Origin: Reclinomonas americana ATCC 50394
Taxonomy: Eukaryota > Jakobida > Jakobea > Jakobida
Length of the DNA: 20,254 nt
NCBI GenBank assembly: GCA_048213135.1
Contig: PS015435.1
Location: forward strand, 2,661-22,914
Direction of reading: 5' to 3'
The notes beneath the pieces are model-generated. The model had not been told where the DNA came from. It ran no database searches and saw only the letters and a program-made list of their open reading frames with translations. The translations under genes were made by a program, and so were the position numbers. Each line of letters opens with the position of its first letter. The stretch's first letter is position 1. Positions 10,426-19,086 of the stretch are shown here, piece after piece.

Positions 10426-11208
10426 CGCTTGTACGAGGCCCACGGCTGCGGCTCCAGCACAAAAATCCCGCCCGCCGGCAACGACCGCTCCACGCGCGAA
10501 AAGAACGCCAGCAGGCCCTCGTCGCCATAATTCAAATGAATCCACTTGCTCGTGCTAAAGCACGTAATGAGATCATACTGCTCCGTGGGATCGACCGCCT
10601 CCTGCACGACATTCTCATGCCGAAAGCGCACACAGTACGGATACTCGTCGGCCGGTCGCTCGGTCATGAGTTGCGCCACTCGCGAGGCATTCGGTCGCGT
10701 CATGCGACGCAGCGTCAACTGGAACGACAACGGCAGTCGGCTCAACGCCGCCGCCACGTCACTCGCCATGCCCTGCGTCTCCTCGGCGGTGGCAATCTCG
10801 CGCTTGAGCACATTATGCGCGCGCGACACCAGCGACTCGTCAATGTCAATGCCGACGCACAGACGACACTGCAGCTCGCGTGCTGCATGTGCCCTCAGAA
10901 GGTGAGCGCGCGCGTGGGAGGACACAGTGTGACGAGAGCAACGCACCCAGCATGCACGTGACAACGCCCGAGTTGCAGCCAATGTCGAGCATGCGACACC
11001 GTCGCAGTCGCTCGCCCACTGCATCGCGAACAACTTGCACGCGCGGGTCCAGCTCACAGAATCCATCAAACCGATAGTTATAGTAGCCTGTACGTGCCTC
11101 GTTAAGTGACACGCTCAGCTGTTGCACGTGTGAAGCAAAAGGCGCGCACCTGGGTAATTGCCAAAGCGAAACAACAAGTGATTGCTCTTGCTGCGACTTC
11201 TTGTCTCC
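10426..11208 (-). CDS. Bin3/MePCE-family RNA 5'-gamma-phosphate methyltransferase, both ends missing
   Basis: Exons complement(10426-10882, 10947-11087, 11150-11208) give about 219 residues; the start and the C-terminus fall in N gaps. The family is recognised by FRFGNYPGYYNYR (compare human FQYGNYCKYYGYR), SAM-binding motif I MLDIGCNSG, the acidic loop VGIDIDESL, and the signature SKWIHLNYGDEG followed by GGIFVLEPQPWASY. Family members methylate the 5' gamma-phosphate of small RNAs such as 7SK in animals or U6 in fission yeast, stabilising them in the nucleus. Both introns (62 and 64 nt) restore the family sequence in phase. The gene lies just downstream of the MADS-box gene on the same strand. 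Family identity is secure; the RNA substrate cannot be told. Confidence 0.93.
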
Positions 11209-11257
11209 NNNNNNNNNNNNNNNNNNNNNNNNNNNNNNNNNNNNNNNNNNNNNNNNN
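11209..11257. other. Assembly gap (49 N)
   Basis: Undetermined bases hiding the 5' end of the Bin3/MePCE gene. Only 22 bp separate it from the stop codon of the MADS-box gene. Confidence 0.99.
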
Positions 11258-11279
11258 AAAATGACAAGCAACAACAACA

Positions 11280-13261
11280 CTATGGCCGACGAGTGGTAGT
11301 AGGTGTGTCCTCGGCAAAGAAGCTGCTGGGCTTCTCAGCAAACGGCGTCGGCTCGGGGCCCGGATCGTCGGCCAGCGAAAAATCGGTGGACATGCCGACG
11401 CCGGCCGTGGTGGGCGAGAAGAGATGTGCGGCGGCGTCGGCAAGACCGAGTCCTTGCGATGGCACCGTGTTGGTGGTCGGCGAGGCCAGTTCAGCCGTCT
11501 GACGCCGTGCGGCCGCTCGCGTGAGAGTGCCGGGCGACGGACCACTGACCGGCCCTTTCATCGGCTGCGCACGGCCATGTGGACCCGGCACCGCAATGCT
11601 CAGCCCCAACGACGGCGCACCAAGCGCGGACACCAGCGTGTTGGAGCGCTTCACTGGCGGCTGCCCATTGGCAGAGCCGCCACCCATCGGCTCGCCATTG
11701 CGCTTGCCGAGCACACTCTCCGCCAGCATGGACGAGCTGCCGCTGGCCGACGGCGTGTCGCTGCCGGCGCTGCCAGGGAACGACGGCCGCGCAGATTCGG
11801 CGGTGGGCGTCGGCTGTGGCGTAAACGGCGCAAATAGGACATTGGCCAGCACCGCCGCCGCCTCGGCATCGCTGACCGGCTGCTCATACGACGAGGACGA
11901 CGAGGAGGTGGCGCCATACGGCGCCGGCTGCCGACCACCGCTACCGCGCCGTGCATTTGCGCGAGTTGTGCGACGGCCACCCACCGCGTCGCCATCCACG
12001 AGCATCCCATCGTCGAGCGCATGATCGCCATTCACCCGCATGGGGGCGACCGCACCATTCGCAGCACCAGCAGCAGAAGCACCACTACTGCCGCCGCTGA
12101 CGCCGCCGTACCACGGAGCGACGGCGGCACCTGGCGTCTCGGCCGCCGGCATCGCCGCATCCTCATCCTCCTCCTCCTCGTCCTCTTCCTCCTCATCTTC
12201 GTCGTCGTCCTCATCGCTGTCGGACGACGCACGACGTCTCCTCGAGCCCTTACCGGCAGGCTTGCCGCGACCCTTCTTCCCACGCGTGGAGGCACGAGTC
12301 GGGGCCGGACGCGCCGCCGCCGCAGCACTGCCCAACAAGCCCAACGGCATCTGCGGCTGCGGCACCTGCTGTTGCTGCTGCGGTGGCATGGCATACGTGG
12401 CCGGGATCACACCGCCATACGGTGGCGCCCCCGGTGGCGGTGGCGGGTACGCTCCCGGTGGCGGTGGCATCCCGTACATGGCTCCGGGTGGCATACCGAA
12501 CGGCGGCATGCCAGCCGGCGGTGGCGGTGGCATGGGCATTCCACCAGCCAGCTGCACCACAGTTGATGCTGATGAGCACAGAGAGGGACAGAGAGGTAAA
12601 AGAGTGACGGACCTCATTGGGCGCCGGTGCCGCATAATAGTGCGAATTGTGCGCCACAATGCCGGCGCGACGCGACGACAGGTCATCGTAGTCGCCATTG
12701 GTCTTGAACTCGTGATCGCTGACTCGATCGCGCAGCCACTTCTCCATCATTCCGTTCGGATTGCCCGTGGAACAGTACTCAAACAGCCGTCCGCTCTCAT
12801 TGTACACAATCAGCTGCACCTCGGCGTCGCACAAAATCGACAGCTCCATCTGTAAAGAGAAAGAGAGTGTGTATGAGTGACTTTGCGCGCCTTATTTGGG
12901 CCACTGCACGGAAACGCAACAGCCTTTTTCACAAGTCCATCCTGTTATGTGCGTGTGAGGGAAGAGAGAGACAAGAAGAGTGAGTGATATATATACACAT
13001 GCGCGGAAGGTTTGCGCGTTGCTCGGGAGCGGAAAGCGCGCGTGTATAAGAATAGCATATTGCAGACAAAAATGAAAAGATGACAGCCGCACGACAGCAT
13101 CTCTTCTCACTCTCTCTGTACACGCACACTCGCACTCTTCCTCTCTCTCTGTCTCTCGCTCTCTCTTTATACACACTCGCTCATACCTTGCGCTTGCGGA
13201 AAGTTACAGTGCGCGACTTCTCATCGTCGATCCGCTGAATCGTAATCTTCTTGCGTCCCAT
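11280..13261 (-). CDS. MADS-box transcription factor, MEF2/Rlm1 type
   Basis: Exons complement(11280-12551, 12613-12849, 12921-12941, 13187-13261) encode 534 residues. The N-terminal MADS domain (about residues 1-57) reads MGRKKITIQRIDDEKSRTV, RKRKDGLVKKAMELSILCDA and VQLIVYNESGRLFEYCS. It binds A/T-rich DNA as a dimer. MGRKK at the extreme N-terminus and the following region (KTNGDYDD, compare yeast Rlm1) indicate the MEF2-like rather than the SRF-like class. The rest is disordered: repeated GMPP/PPPPG proline-rich stretch, a PQQQQQ run, a basic RGKKGRGK/RRRR patch that may be a nuclear localisation signal, a long Asp/Glu tract, and Ser/Thr-Pro-rich tail sites. Seven residues of the MADS box come from a 21-nt microexon. 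It lies 179 bp downstream of bL33 on the same strand. Confidence 0.93.
12921..12941 (-). other. 21-nt microexon (DGLVKKA) inside the MADS box
   Basis: Between KRK at the end of exon 1 (intron from 13186) and MELSILCDA (exon from 12849), the only in-phase sequence that completes the MADS core is GATGGACTTGTGAAAAAGGC plus T. It is preceded by aacag and followed by the donor GTTGCG. It encodes the DNA-contacting helix residues equivalent to FGLMKKA in MEF2. Confidence 0.85.
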
Positions 13262-13440
13262 TGCAAAGACACACGCAGAGAGCACTCTCCCCCGAGCAAG
13301 TGCACAAATAGCAATGGAGAATGGATTCCACACGCCCAGCCGACCAACGGATCAACGATGCATCTCACTCACTCACGTCGCCTCTTTGCCTCCTTCTCCT
13401 CTTCATCGCCAGCATCAGCATCACACATTCCACTCATCCT

Positions 13441-13761
13441 TCATTTCTTGTTCTTGATCTTGGTTTCTGTAAAGAGAACGTGTTGCTTGACTACGGGATC
13501 GTACTTGAGCAGCGCCAGCTTCTTCTGGCCTGTCAACGACCGCGGGTTCTTGGTCGTTGTGTAGAAGAAGCCCGTGTTGGCTGCACTCTGTGCGTGTGGG
13601 TGCGAGCGCGTGTGAGTGAGTGAGATCGACATGTCGCGGTTACATCACTTCCCGGCGCTCGCTCCTTCTCTCGCTCTCATTCGTGTGCGACACAAGTGTG
13701 TGTGCACATGCAACGCAACAATCAGCCGCACAAACAGCGTCTTCGCCTTGCTACGCGCCAT
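13441..13761 (-). CDS. MRPL33: Mitochondrial large-subunit ribosomal protein bL33m
   Basis: Two exons, complement(13441-13587, 13720-13761), encode 62 residues, the usual size for bL33. The joined N-terminus [20 protein letters not shown] followed by [11 protein letters not shown] aligns with bacterial L33 (KLVSSAGTGHFYTTTKN). The C-terminal [20 protein letters not shown] matches the conserved DPVV(R/K)QHV block. It belongs to the large subunit of the mitochondrial ribosome; the basic N-terminus would act in import. The 132-nt intron starts GTTGCG. The gene is divergent from the lectin gene with only 58 bp between start codons, so the two probably share a promoter region. A small gene like this is easily missed by gene callers because its start is in a 42-nt exon. 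Confidence 0.93.
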
Positions 13762-13819
13762 TAGTGATTGAGTGGACAGAGGACAGACGCGCGCGAGCAC
13801 AACCGCACGACACGCGCCA

Positions 13820-14046
13820 ATGTTGCGGAGACTTTGTTGTCTCGCAGTGCTCCTCTGCTGCGGTGAGCCACACTCTCTCACACACACTCTTTCTCACAAG
13901 ACAGTCACTGTTTCCTCACTCTTTGTGTCACAGTGATTGTGGGAGCACGCGGTGGTGGACTGTCACTTGCCGCTGACATGGGTGGCATTCCCTCACAACA
14001 GCAACCTCAGGCAGAGATACATCACGAAATCGTGTGCCACGCACAG
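13820..14046 (+). CDS. Signal peptide and first SUEL-lectin cysteine exons (5' end of secreted lectin/EGF protein)
   Basis: Exons 13820-13862 and 13934-14046, then a GTAAGA donor running into an N gap. The start MLRRLCCLAVLLCC is a classic signal peptide (basic start, hydrophobic core). The mature part has a short Gly/Gln-rich spacer and ends EIHHEIVCHAQ in phase 0. Galactose-binding (SUEL) lectin domains begin with just such a Cys a few residues before L-x-C-P. That continuation is found not to the right on this strand but at 15070 on the minus strand (QTMLVCPPDALLVIHAASYG), also in phase 0. I therefore read this as the first part of one gene whose middle was inverted in assembly. Confidence 0.75.
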
Positions 14047-14071
14047 GTAAGAGAAGCAAGGGAGAAATCAT

Positions 14072-14175
14072 NNNNNNNNNNNNNNNNNNNNNNNNNNNNN
14101 NNNNNNNNNNNNNNNNNNNNNNNNNNNNNNNNNNNNNNNNNNNNNNNNNNNNNNNNNNNNNNNNNNNNNNNNNNN
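14072..14175. other. Assembly gap (104 N)
   Basis: Undetermined bases inside an intron of the lectin gene. This is the left border of the segment that appears inverted. Confidence 0.99.
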
Positions 14176-15070
14176 CTGCAGCGCGACTGCAGCTCGTGCA
14201 GATGTGCGTCGTGTGGTCTGCGACGACGAGGAGTGAGGAGGGGAGAAGAGCACGGAGAGAGAATCTTCCTGGGTACGCAACACATCACAGCGGTAGTCGA
14301 CAGACATGCAGTTCAGCACGTCAGACGACGGCGAGGTCGACAACTCGGATCGATGCGGCAACTCAAACATGCCAGTCTCCAGCTGCACGCCGCATTTCAT
14401 GAGCGGAGACGCAGAAAAACGACGAAGCACATAGGATTCTCTCACCTCGTTGCAGTACTGCAGGCCATCGCAGGCGGTGCGCACCACGCTAGTGGCGTCC
14501 ACCGACACCGCGCCAAGCATCAGCTCCGTGTACCGATGGCGCGCACTGAGCACGTGCACCACCAGTCCCGTGCCGCACGTGAGCAGCACCGGCTCCACTC
14601 CATGCAGCTTCCCATCTGCGTCCAAGCGCACATGTAAACATCGACCGCTGGCCGGAACAAAGGATGAAAAAAGACACACCATGGCACGTATCCACCGTGA
14701 ATCCCACTTGCGACATCTCATTGTCGGCGCTCGGACGCATCATGGGCATGGGCGGAGTCGACGGCATGGAGATCTCCACGCACTCATACTCCACCTCCAA
14801 GTACTTGACCGGTGACAAGCACGGCAACAACAGCTGCGGATCATCGTAGCTCGCAAAGCCCAAGAAGCGCGCATCGGTGACCAGCTGGCACGTGGCTTGC
14901 GACTCGCACAAGTCTCGCACGTTCTCCGTCACATCCCGCGTGCACCACCGCGACTCCGCATTCGCCACCGCTCGCACCGCCTTGTGTGGACACACATCTA
15001 TGCTGCTACGACCGTACGATGCCGCGTGAATCACCAGAAGCGCGTCGGGCGGGCACACAAGCATGGTTTG
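14176..15070 (-). CDS. Two tandem SUEL/galactose-binding lectin domains (internal exons, both ends missing)
   Basis: Exons complement(14680-15070, 14446-14615, 14282-14382, and tentatively 14176-14217). Domain 1: LVCPPDALLVIHAASYGR, then SIDVCPHKAV, RWCTRDVTENVRDLC, ATCQLVTDARFLG, LLPCLSPVKYLEVEYECV. This is the SUEL/rhamnose-galactose lectin pattern with its paired cysteines and the YGR motif. Domain 2 is more diverged (LLTCGTGLVVHVLSARHRY, DGLQYCNE, VLNCMSVDYRC) and lacks YGR. No start or stop codon lies in the piece; it begins at an acceptor and ends towards a new Cys (LQSRC) at the gap. The last intron uses GTTGCG (14281). These are extracellular sugar-binding modules. The piece is bounded by N on both sides and its phases fit the plus-strand exons that flank it. 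Confidence 0.88.
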
Positions 15071-15123
15071 CTGTGCGTTTTTTTGGCGCGCACTTTGATC
15101 AGAAGATGCCCCTACCAACTATG

Positions 15124-15301
15124 NNNNNNNNNNNNNNNNNNNNNNNNNNNNNNNNNNNNNNNNNNNNNNNNNNNNNNNNNNNNNNNNNNNNNNNNNNNNN
15201 NNNNNNNNNNNNNNNNNNNNNNNNNNNNNNNNNNNNNNNNNNNNNNNNNNNNNNNNNNNNNNNNNNNNNNNNNNNNNNNNNNNNNNNNNNNNNNNNNNNN
15301 N
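15124..15301. other. Assembly gap (178 N)
   Basis: Undetermined bases, the right border of the segment that appears inverted. They probably hide the first cysteines of an EGF-like module. Confidence 0.99.
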
Positions 15302-15987
15302 TGACTTTGGCACGCAGTCGCAGGCGGCCGACGGACATTGCATCTGCAAGGAGGACTACTATGGACCGTTCTGCGATGTGGCGTGCACGGCCGAGGATAC
15401 ATGCACGGGGGTGAGTCGCGCGATATTTTTTGTTTTTCCTCTCGCCTCGTCGTGGAACTGTGGCTGAGCAGTCGACGTGGTGTGTGTGTGTGTGTGTGTG
15501 ACGCATCGCGCAGCATGGCACCTGCGACAAGGTCTCAGGCCACTGTGTGTGCGAGCCGACCTACGACGGCGAGAACTGCGCGTCGCGCATCTGGAGTGTG
15601 AGTGTCACCGAGGGCGACACGTTTGCCATCCACTGCCCGCAGGTGGTGCGTTCCATGGGACTGAAGGTCGAGTCGGCCACGTACAGCACGCTCAACGGAG
15701 AGTGCTCGATGGACACACACGGCATGATGAGCTCGCGATGGTGCGTTTTCGCTCTCCGCTGTTTTTCCAGTGTGCGAGGTGCTCATTATCGCGCGCGCTT
15801 GTGTAGCGACGGCAAGTCCGAGTGCGAACTGGTGGTCGACGAGGGGTCCTTGCCGAATCCTTGCGAGCACAGCGATAAGGCAGTCAGTGCGGCAGACGCA
15901 CAGGCCCCCAAACTGCTGCACGTCCGCTACCGATGCACGATTGTGGTGAAGGGAAAGAAAAAGAAGGACCGCGCTGCGAGGCGGTAA
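15302..15987 (+). CDS. EGF-EGF-SUEL lectin C-terminal exons of the secreted lectin protein
   Basis: Exons 15302-15410, 15514-15740, 15807-15987 (TAA at 15985). The first exon holds the end of one EGF module (GHCICKEDYYGPFCD) and the start of a second (CTAEDTCTG). The second EGF finishes HGTCDKVSGHCVCEPTYDG-ENC. A third SUEL-like domain follows (VTEGDTFAIHCPQ, LKVESATYSTLNGEC, SSRCDGKSECELVV, LPNPCEH, LLHVRYRCT). The protein ends in a basic tail, KGKKKKDRAARR, with no membrane segment or GPI signal, so it should be secreted or retained by charge. The start is missing in this orientation; together with 13820-14046 and the flipped 14176-15070 piece it makes one coherent protein. It converges on the NADPH oxidase gene 71 bp away. 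Confidence 0.88.
15480..15500. repeat. (TG)n microsatellite in a lectin-gene intron
   Basis: About ten TG units lie just before the acceptor of the 15411-15513 intron. Short CA/TG tracts also occur in several other introns. Confidence 0.9.
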
Positions 15988-16058
15988 CGATTCGGGGAGA
16001 GGGGAGAAAAAACATATGCCACAAAATTGTAATGAAGTAAGGGGTGCACGTCGTTGCT

Positions 16059-18934
16059 CTAAAGTATGAACGTCTCCTTGTGGAAGTCGACGCGACAGTG
16101 GCTGGAAGAGTGTGTCCAACACCGTCTCTGCACATCGGTCACCAGCGACGGTGGTCCACACGCCATCACTCCGACACCTGCAATGCGGGAATTCAGTGAC
16201 TGGTCACCGCCAGAAAGAGAAGGGGAAAGTAGAGGCGCAACGCTTGCTGTGGCAGTTGATTGCAGTGTCTGTGATCGTGTCACATGTGAGCACGCAAGTC
16301 TCCCCCACAATGAAATCACTTGCAGAAGGTCGCTCACCGATGACTTCCAGGAAAATCGCGCGCAGATCGGGCCTGCCATCGTGCACCTCGCATGGGCAGT
16401 CGTTCCTCGCCGCGGCCACAATGTCAGCTGCGCCAACGGTGAGCAATCACTCGGAGGGCACGGGTACGGGAGTGGAGGAACGCAACGATCGCCAAACACG
16501 GACGTGAGATAAATGTCGACGGTGAACGTCAGATTGCGTCGCCGAGCCTCCTCTAGTGTACTGCGGAACCAATCGAGGCACTGGGGAGCAGCAGCACCAG
16601 TCAAAACATGGTGGCGTCGCGCGTGCACACGAGTGTCGAGTACGCACATTGTAGTCGCGTGCGACCCAGATCAAGCGAACACGGTGGGCCGTCGCAAACT
16701 CTTGCTGCGTGCCACCATACGACTTGGCCCAGTTGATCTGTGCTCCAGCCCACAAATGAGAACGTGAAAACATGTCGGCAGTCAACAAGTATGCGCGCTC
16801 AAAAACCATGAATGAGAACGCCGACATGATGTGAGTAATGCCGATGCCACCGGCGACGAGCAGCAGATCCGAGTACTCCGACACGGGGATCTGCGGCCGA
16901 CCGTACGGACCATCGACCAGGATGCGGACGTTCTGCGCGCAGTTTCACTTGTCAGTGGATGCATACGAGGAGTGAAAAAAGTGCACACAGCGGAACCTGT
17001 GGGACGCGTCGTGTTGGGCTGATGAGACCCTCGGTTGCCTCGGTGGTGTCTTCTTCTGGGAGGCCACCACCCTCTCGCTGTGCGCACACACACACTCTTC
17101 TACATGAGAGACGGCGTTGAAGGCTGAAGAAAGCAACCCTCTCCCCCCACACACCGCTGCCAGTCGCGCCAACTTGTGCGTCCACGTTCGATCGCCCATG
17201 TTGCGCACGAGGAACTTGAGCACGGTGACAGAGCCGTCGCGCAGCGGGCCATTGGCGTTGCTGAATGGGTGGATTTGAACCCTACACGGCGGATCGGTGA
17301 GCCAAAGCTGCTGCGGTACACGTGCGTGGACACACACACGCGGACGACATACCACGACAGCTCGGGCACACTCAAAAAGTAAAACTGTCCCGGGCGCAGG
17401 CCGCGGAACGGAGTGCCGTCGCGTTTCCACACTTCCAGTTGCGTCACATCGCCACCCAGGAGGCGCAATTGCACAGCGAAGCGGCGCGAGCGCACCATGT
17501 TGACGATACGCCAGGCCATATCAATCAACAGAAGAATGGCACCCTGCAACCGGGCACGGGGTCACACAACACGCACGCAAGCACGCACACATCGGGTGCG
17601 AGGGGAAAATGCGGACGCTCACCGGCAGCAGGAACAGCAGCACGCCTTTTACGTGCAACGCCGCAAACACCTGCAAAGTGTCGAAGTCAGTGATTGTTGG
17701 AGGCGACTCGATGTGTCCTCCCCAGAAATATTACCGCCAGCACAATCGCCAGGAACGGATGCGGCAGTTGGAAGACTTCCCACAGACGCCGTCTGAAGAA
17801 CGGCAGCGCCAACAGCGCCATGAGGACGGCCACGACCCACGCACAGAAGCCAGCCATGGGTGGGTGATGTCCCTCTGCACGCATCTTATCAGCAAAGCGA
17901 TCGACACGGCCAGCGACACAAAGACAAACAAACCCCACTCGAAAAGCAGGCCAACGCCCTGCGATGGCGCCAATCACGTCAGCACAGGTGGTAAGACAAC
18001 ATAAGAAAACACTGCACGCAGAGGCAACGCACATCGACTGCCGCATAACCGAGACCGTGCAGACCGGCCACAATGATGAACGAACGAGCGATCCTGCACA
18101 CCCCGCAGACGCGCATCAGCAACGGCAATACATGCTACACACAAGAAAAAGCAATCGTACCATCGATGAAACTTGATGGCGCGCTCAAACGAGATGCCAA
18201 ACAGCGGCAGCAGCAGCGAGTTGCGAGTCACGGGAATCAGCAGGAATCCACTGCACGAGAGAGAGAGAGAGAGAGAGACCTTCTTCAACGCTCGCAGCAC
18301 CACAAGAGAAAGAGAGAGAGAGAGAGGAACGGAGCGCAACAGCTGATACTCATTGACTTTGCCGAGGCCAAAGAACGCCGCCTCTGCAGTGAACACATCC
18401 GACTCCTGCGACGCATAAAAGAGTCACCATCTCTTGTCGCTCGCCAAGAAAACGAGAAGAACAATCAACGCACTCCGCTCATCTCGTGCTTCCACATCAA
18501 CACCATGCTGACGACGTACAGCAGCAGCATGATCAGCTCGCCCACAGACAAGTCAAACAAAAACTGCACGCCTGTCAACCGAAGCCACGACTTTTGCTCG
18601 GGAATCCGCCCGACTTTCTGCACTCCACCTATCGCATAAGAAATACACAGAGAGAGACCACGCACATAGAGAGAGACTGACCCTGTGCAGTGTCAACGAG
18701 GCAAACCAATTCCACGGTCGCAAGAACTGCACTGCAATGCCTGCAGAGATCACTGAAAGCGCAGACACTGCGAGAAAGATCGCGGCAAGAGGCCCATCGC
18801 CTTTGCCTCCACCTTCATCATCATCATCTTCTTCGCCATCCTGTGTGAGTGAGAGTGAGAGTGAGTTGCGCGCGAATCTCTGTTGTGAGAGAAAGAGAGA
18901 GACGCACATGCGCGTGCACAGTAACACAGAGGAT

Positions 18935-18966
<32 letters not shown>

Positions 18967-18985
18967 CACAGGCAACACGCCGCAT
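16059..18985 (-). CDS. NADPH oxidase / ferric reductase-type flavocytochrome (FRD superfamily)
   Basis: Eighteen exons on the complement, 584 residues: 18985-18908, 18840-18682, 18617-18474, 18405-18341, 18250-18161, 18093-18033, 17958-17934, 17874-17735, 17670-17623, 17543-17353, 17281-17155, 17077-16997, 16932-16807, 16737-16648, 16580-16487, 16427-16338, 16268-16242, 16177-16059. The enzyme passes electrons from NADPH through FAD and two haems to oxygen or ferric iron across a membrane. Haem ligands fit the fixed spacing: His177/His191 (FHRWIARSFIIVAGLHG) and His246/His260 (PHPFLAIVLAVFAALHV). HPFS at 338-341 binds FAD; GGIGIT (431-436), CGPP (552-555) and the terminal FHKETFIL form the NADPH part. 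A poly-Leu signal anchor and an acidic linker open the protein. No EF-hands are seen. Whether it is an oxidase or a metalloreductase is open. Confidence 0.93.
16242..16268 (-). other. 27-nt microexon (DTAINCHSK) in the NADPH oxidase-like gene
   Basis: The 160-nt stretch between AIFLEVI and GVMACGPP splits into two normal-sized introns (69 and 64 nt) around this exon, which is flanked by cacag and GTTGCG. Including it gives EVIDTAINCHSKRVGVMAC, restoring the Arg-Val and the spacing usual before CGPP. Confidence 0.75.
17934..17958 (-). other. 25-nt exon in the NADPH oxidase-like gene
   Basis: A short exon (GVGLLFEW plus one base) between the second haem-histidine segment and the next membrane helix. 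It is defined by acceptor cgcag and donor GTTTGT, and is the only in-phase way to join GLGYAAVD to EGHHPPMAGFCAW. Confidence 0.65.
18257..18327. repeat. Two (GA)n tracts within one NADPH oxidase intron
   Basis: Purine-rich GA repeats at about 18257-18278 and 18310-18327. On the coding strand they form (CT)n polypyrimidine runs, the second sitting directly before the exon 5 acceptor. Confidence 0.85.
18937..18966. repeat. Coding (CAG/CTG)n repeat giving poly-Leu
   Basis: About ten CTG units on the minus strand encode Leu10 within the signal-anchor MRRVACV-L10-ILCVTV of the NADPH oxidase-like protein. Confidence 0.9.
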
Positions 18986-19086
18986 GAGCGCGCGCTCGAT
19001 CAAAGTGCACAACAACACAAACTGTGACAAATGCGACACAGTGAGTCAGTCACCACTGTCACCCACTGACTCTCTCTCACACACAC
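18986..19086. promoter_or_regulatory. 101-bp divergent intergenic region
   Basis: This region separates the start codons of the minus-strand NADPH oxidase-like gene and the plus-strand MGNACSC gene, so it must carry both promoters. It holds CT/CA-rich runs. I see no convincing TATA box. Confidence 0.5.

Noticed and set aside
15480-15500. TG and CA repeats as CRISPR or mobile-element signals
   Set aside because: They are simple dinucleotide repeats in introns with no spacers, terminal repeats or transposase genes; no mobile element was seen anywhere in the window.
17271-17282. GGTTCAAATCC on the minus strand, like a tRNA B box
   Set aside because: The flanking bases do not form a T-arm stem and no A box or cloverleaf lies upstream; it is the exon encoding VQIHPFS of the oxidase.
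17876-17933. Hydrophobic reading GLFVFVSLAVSIALLI in the oxidase gene as an extra membrane helix
   Set aside because: Keeping it leaves no in-phase donor to reach the next conserved exon. Treating it as a 59-nt intron (GTTTGT to GTGCAG) joins the frames exactly.
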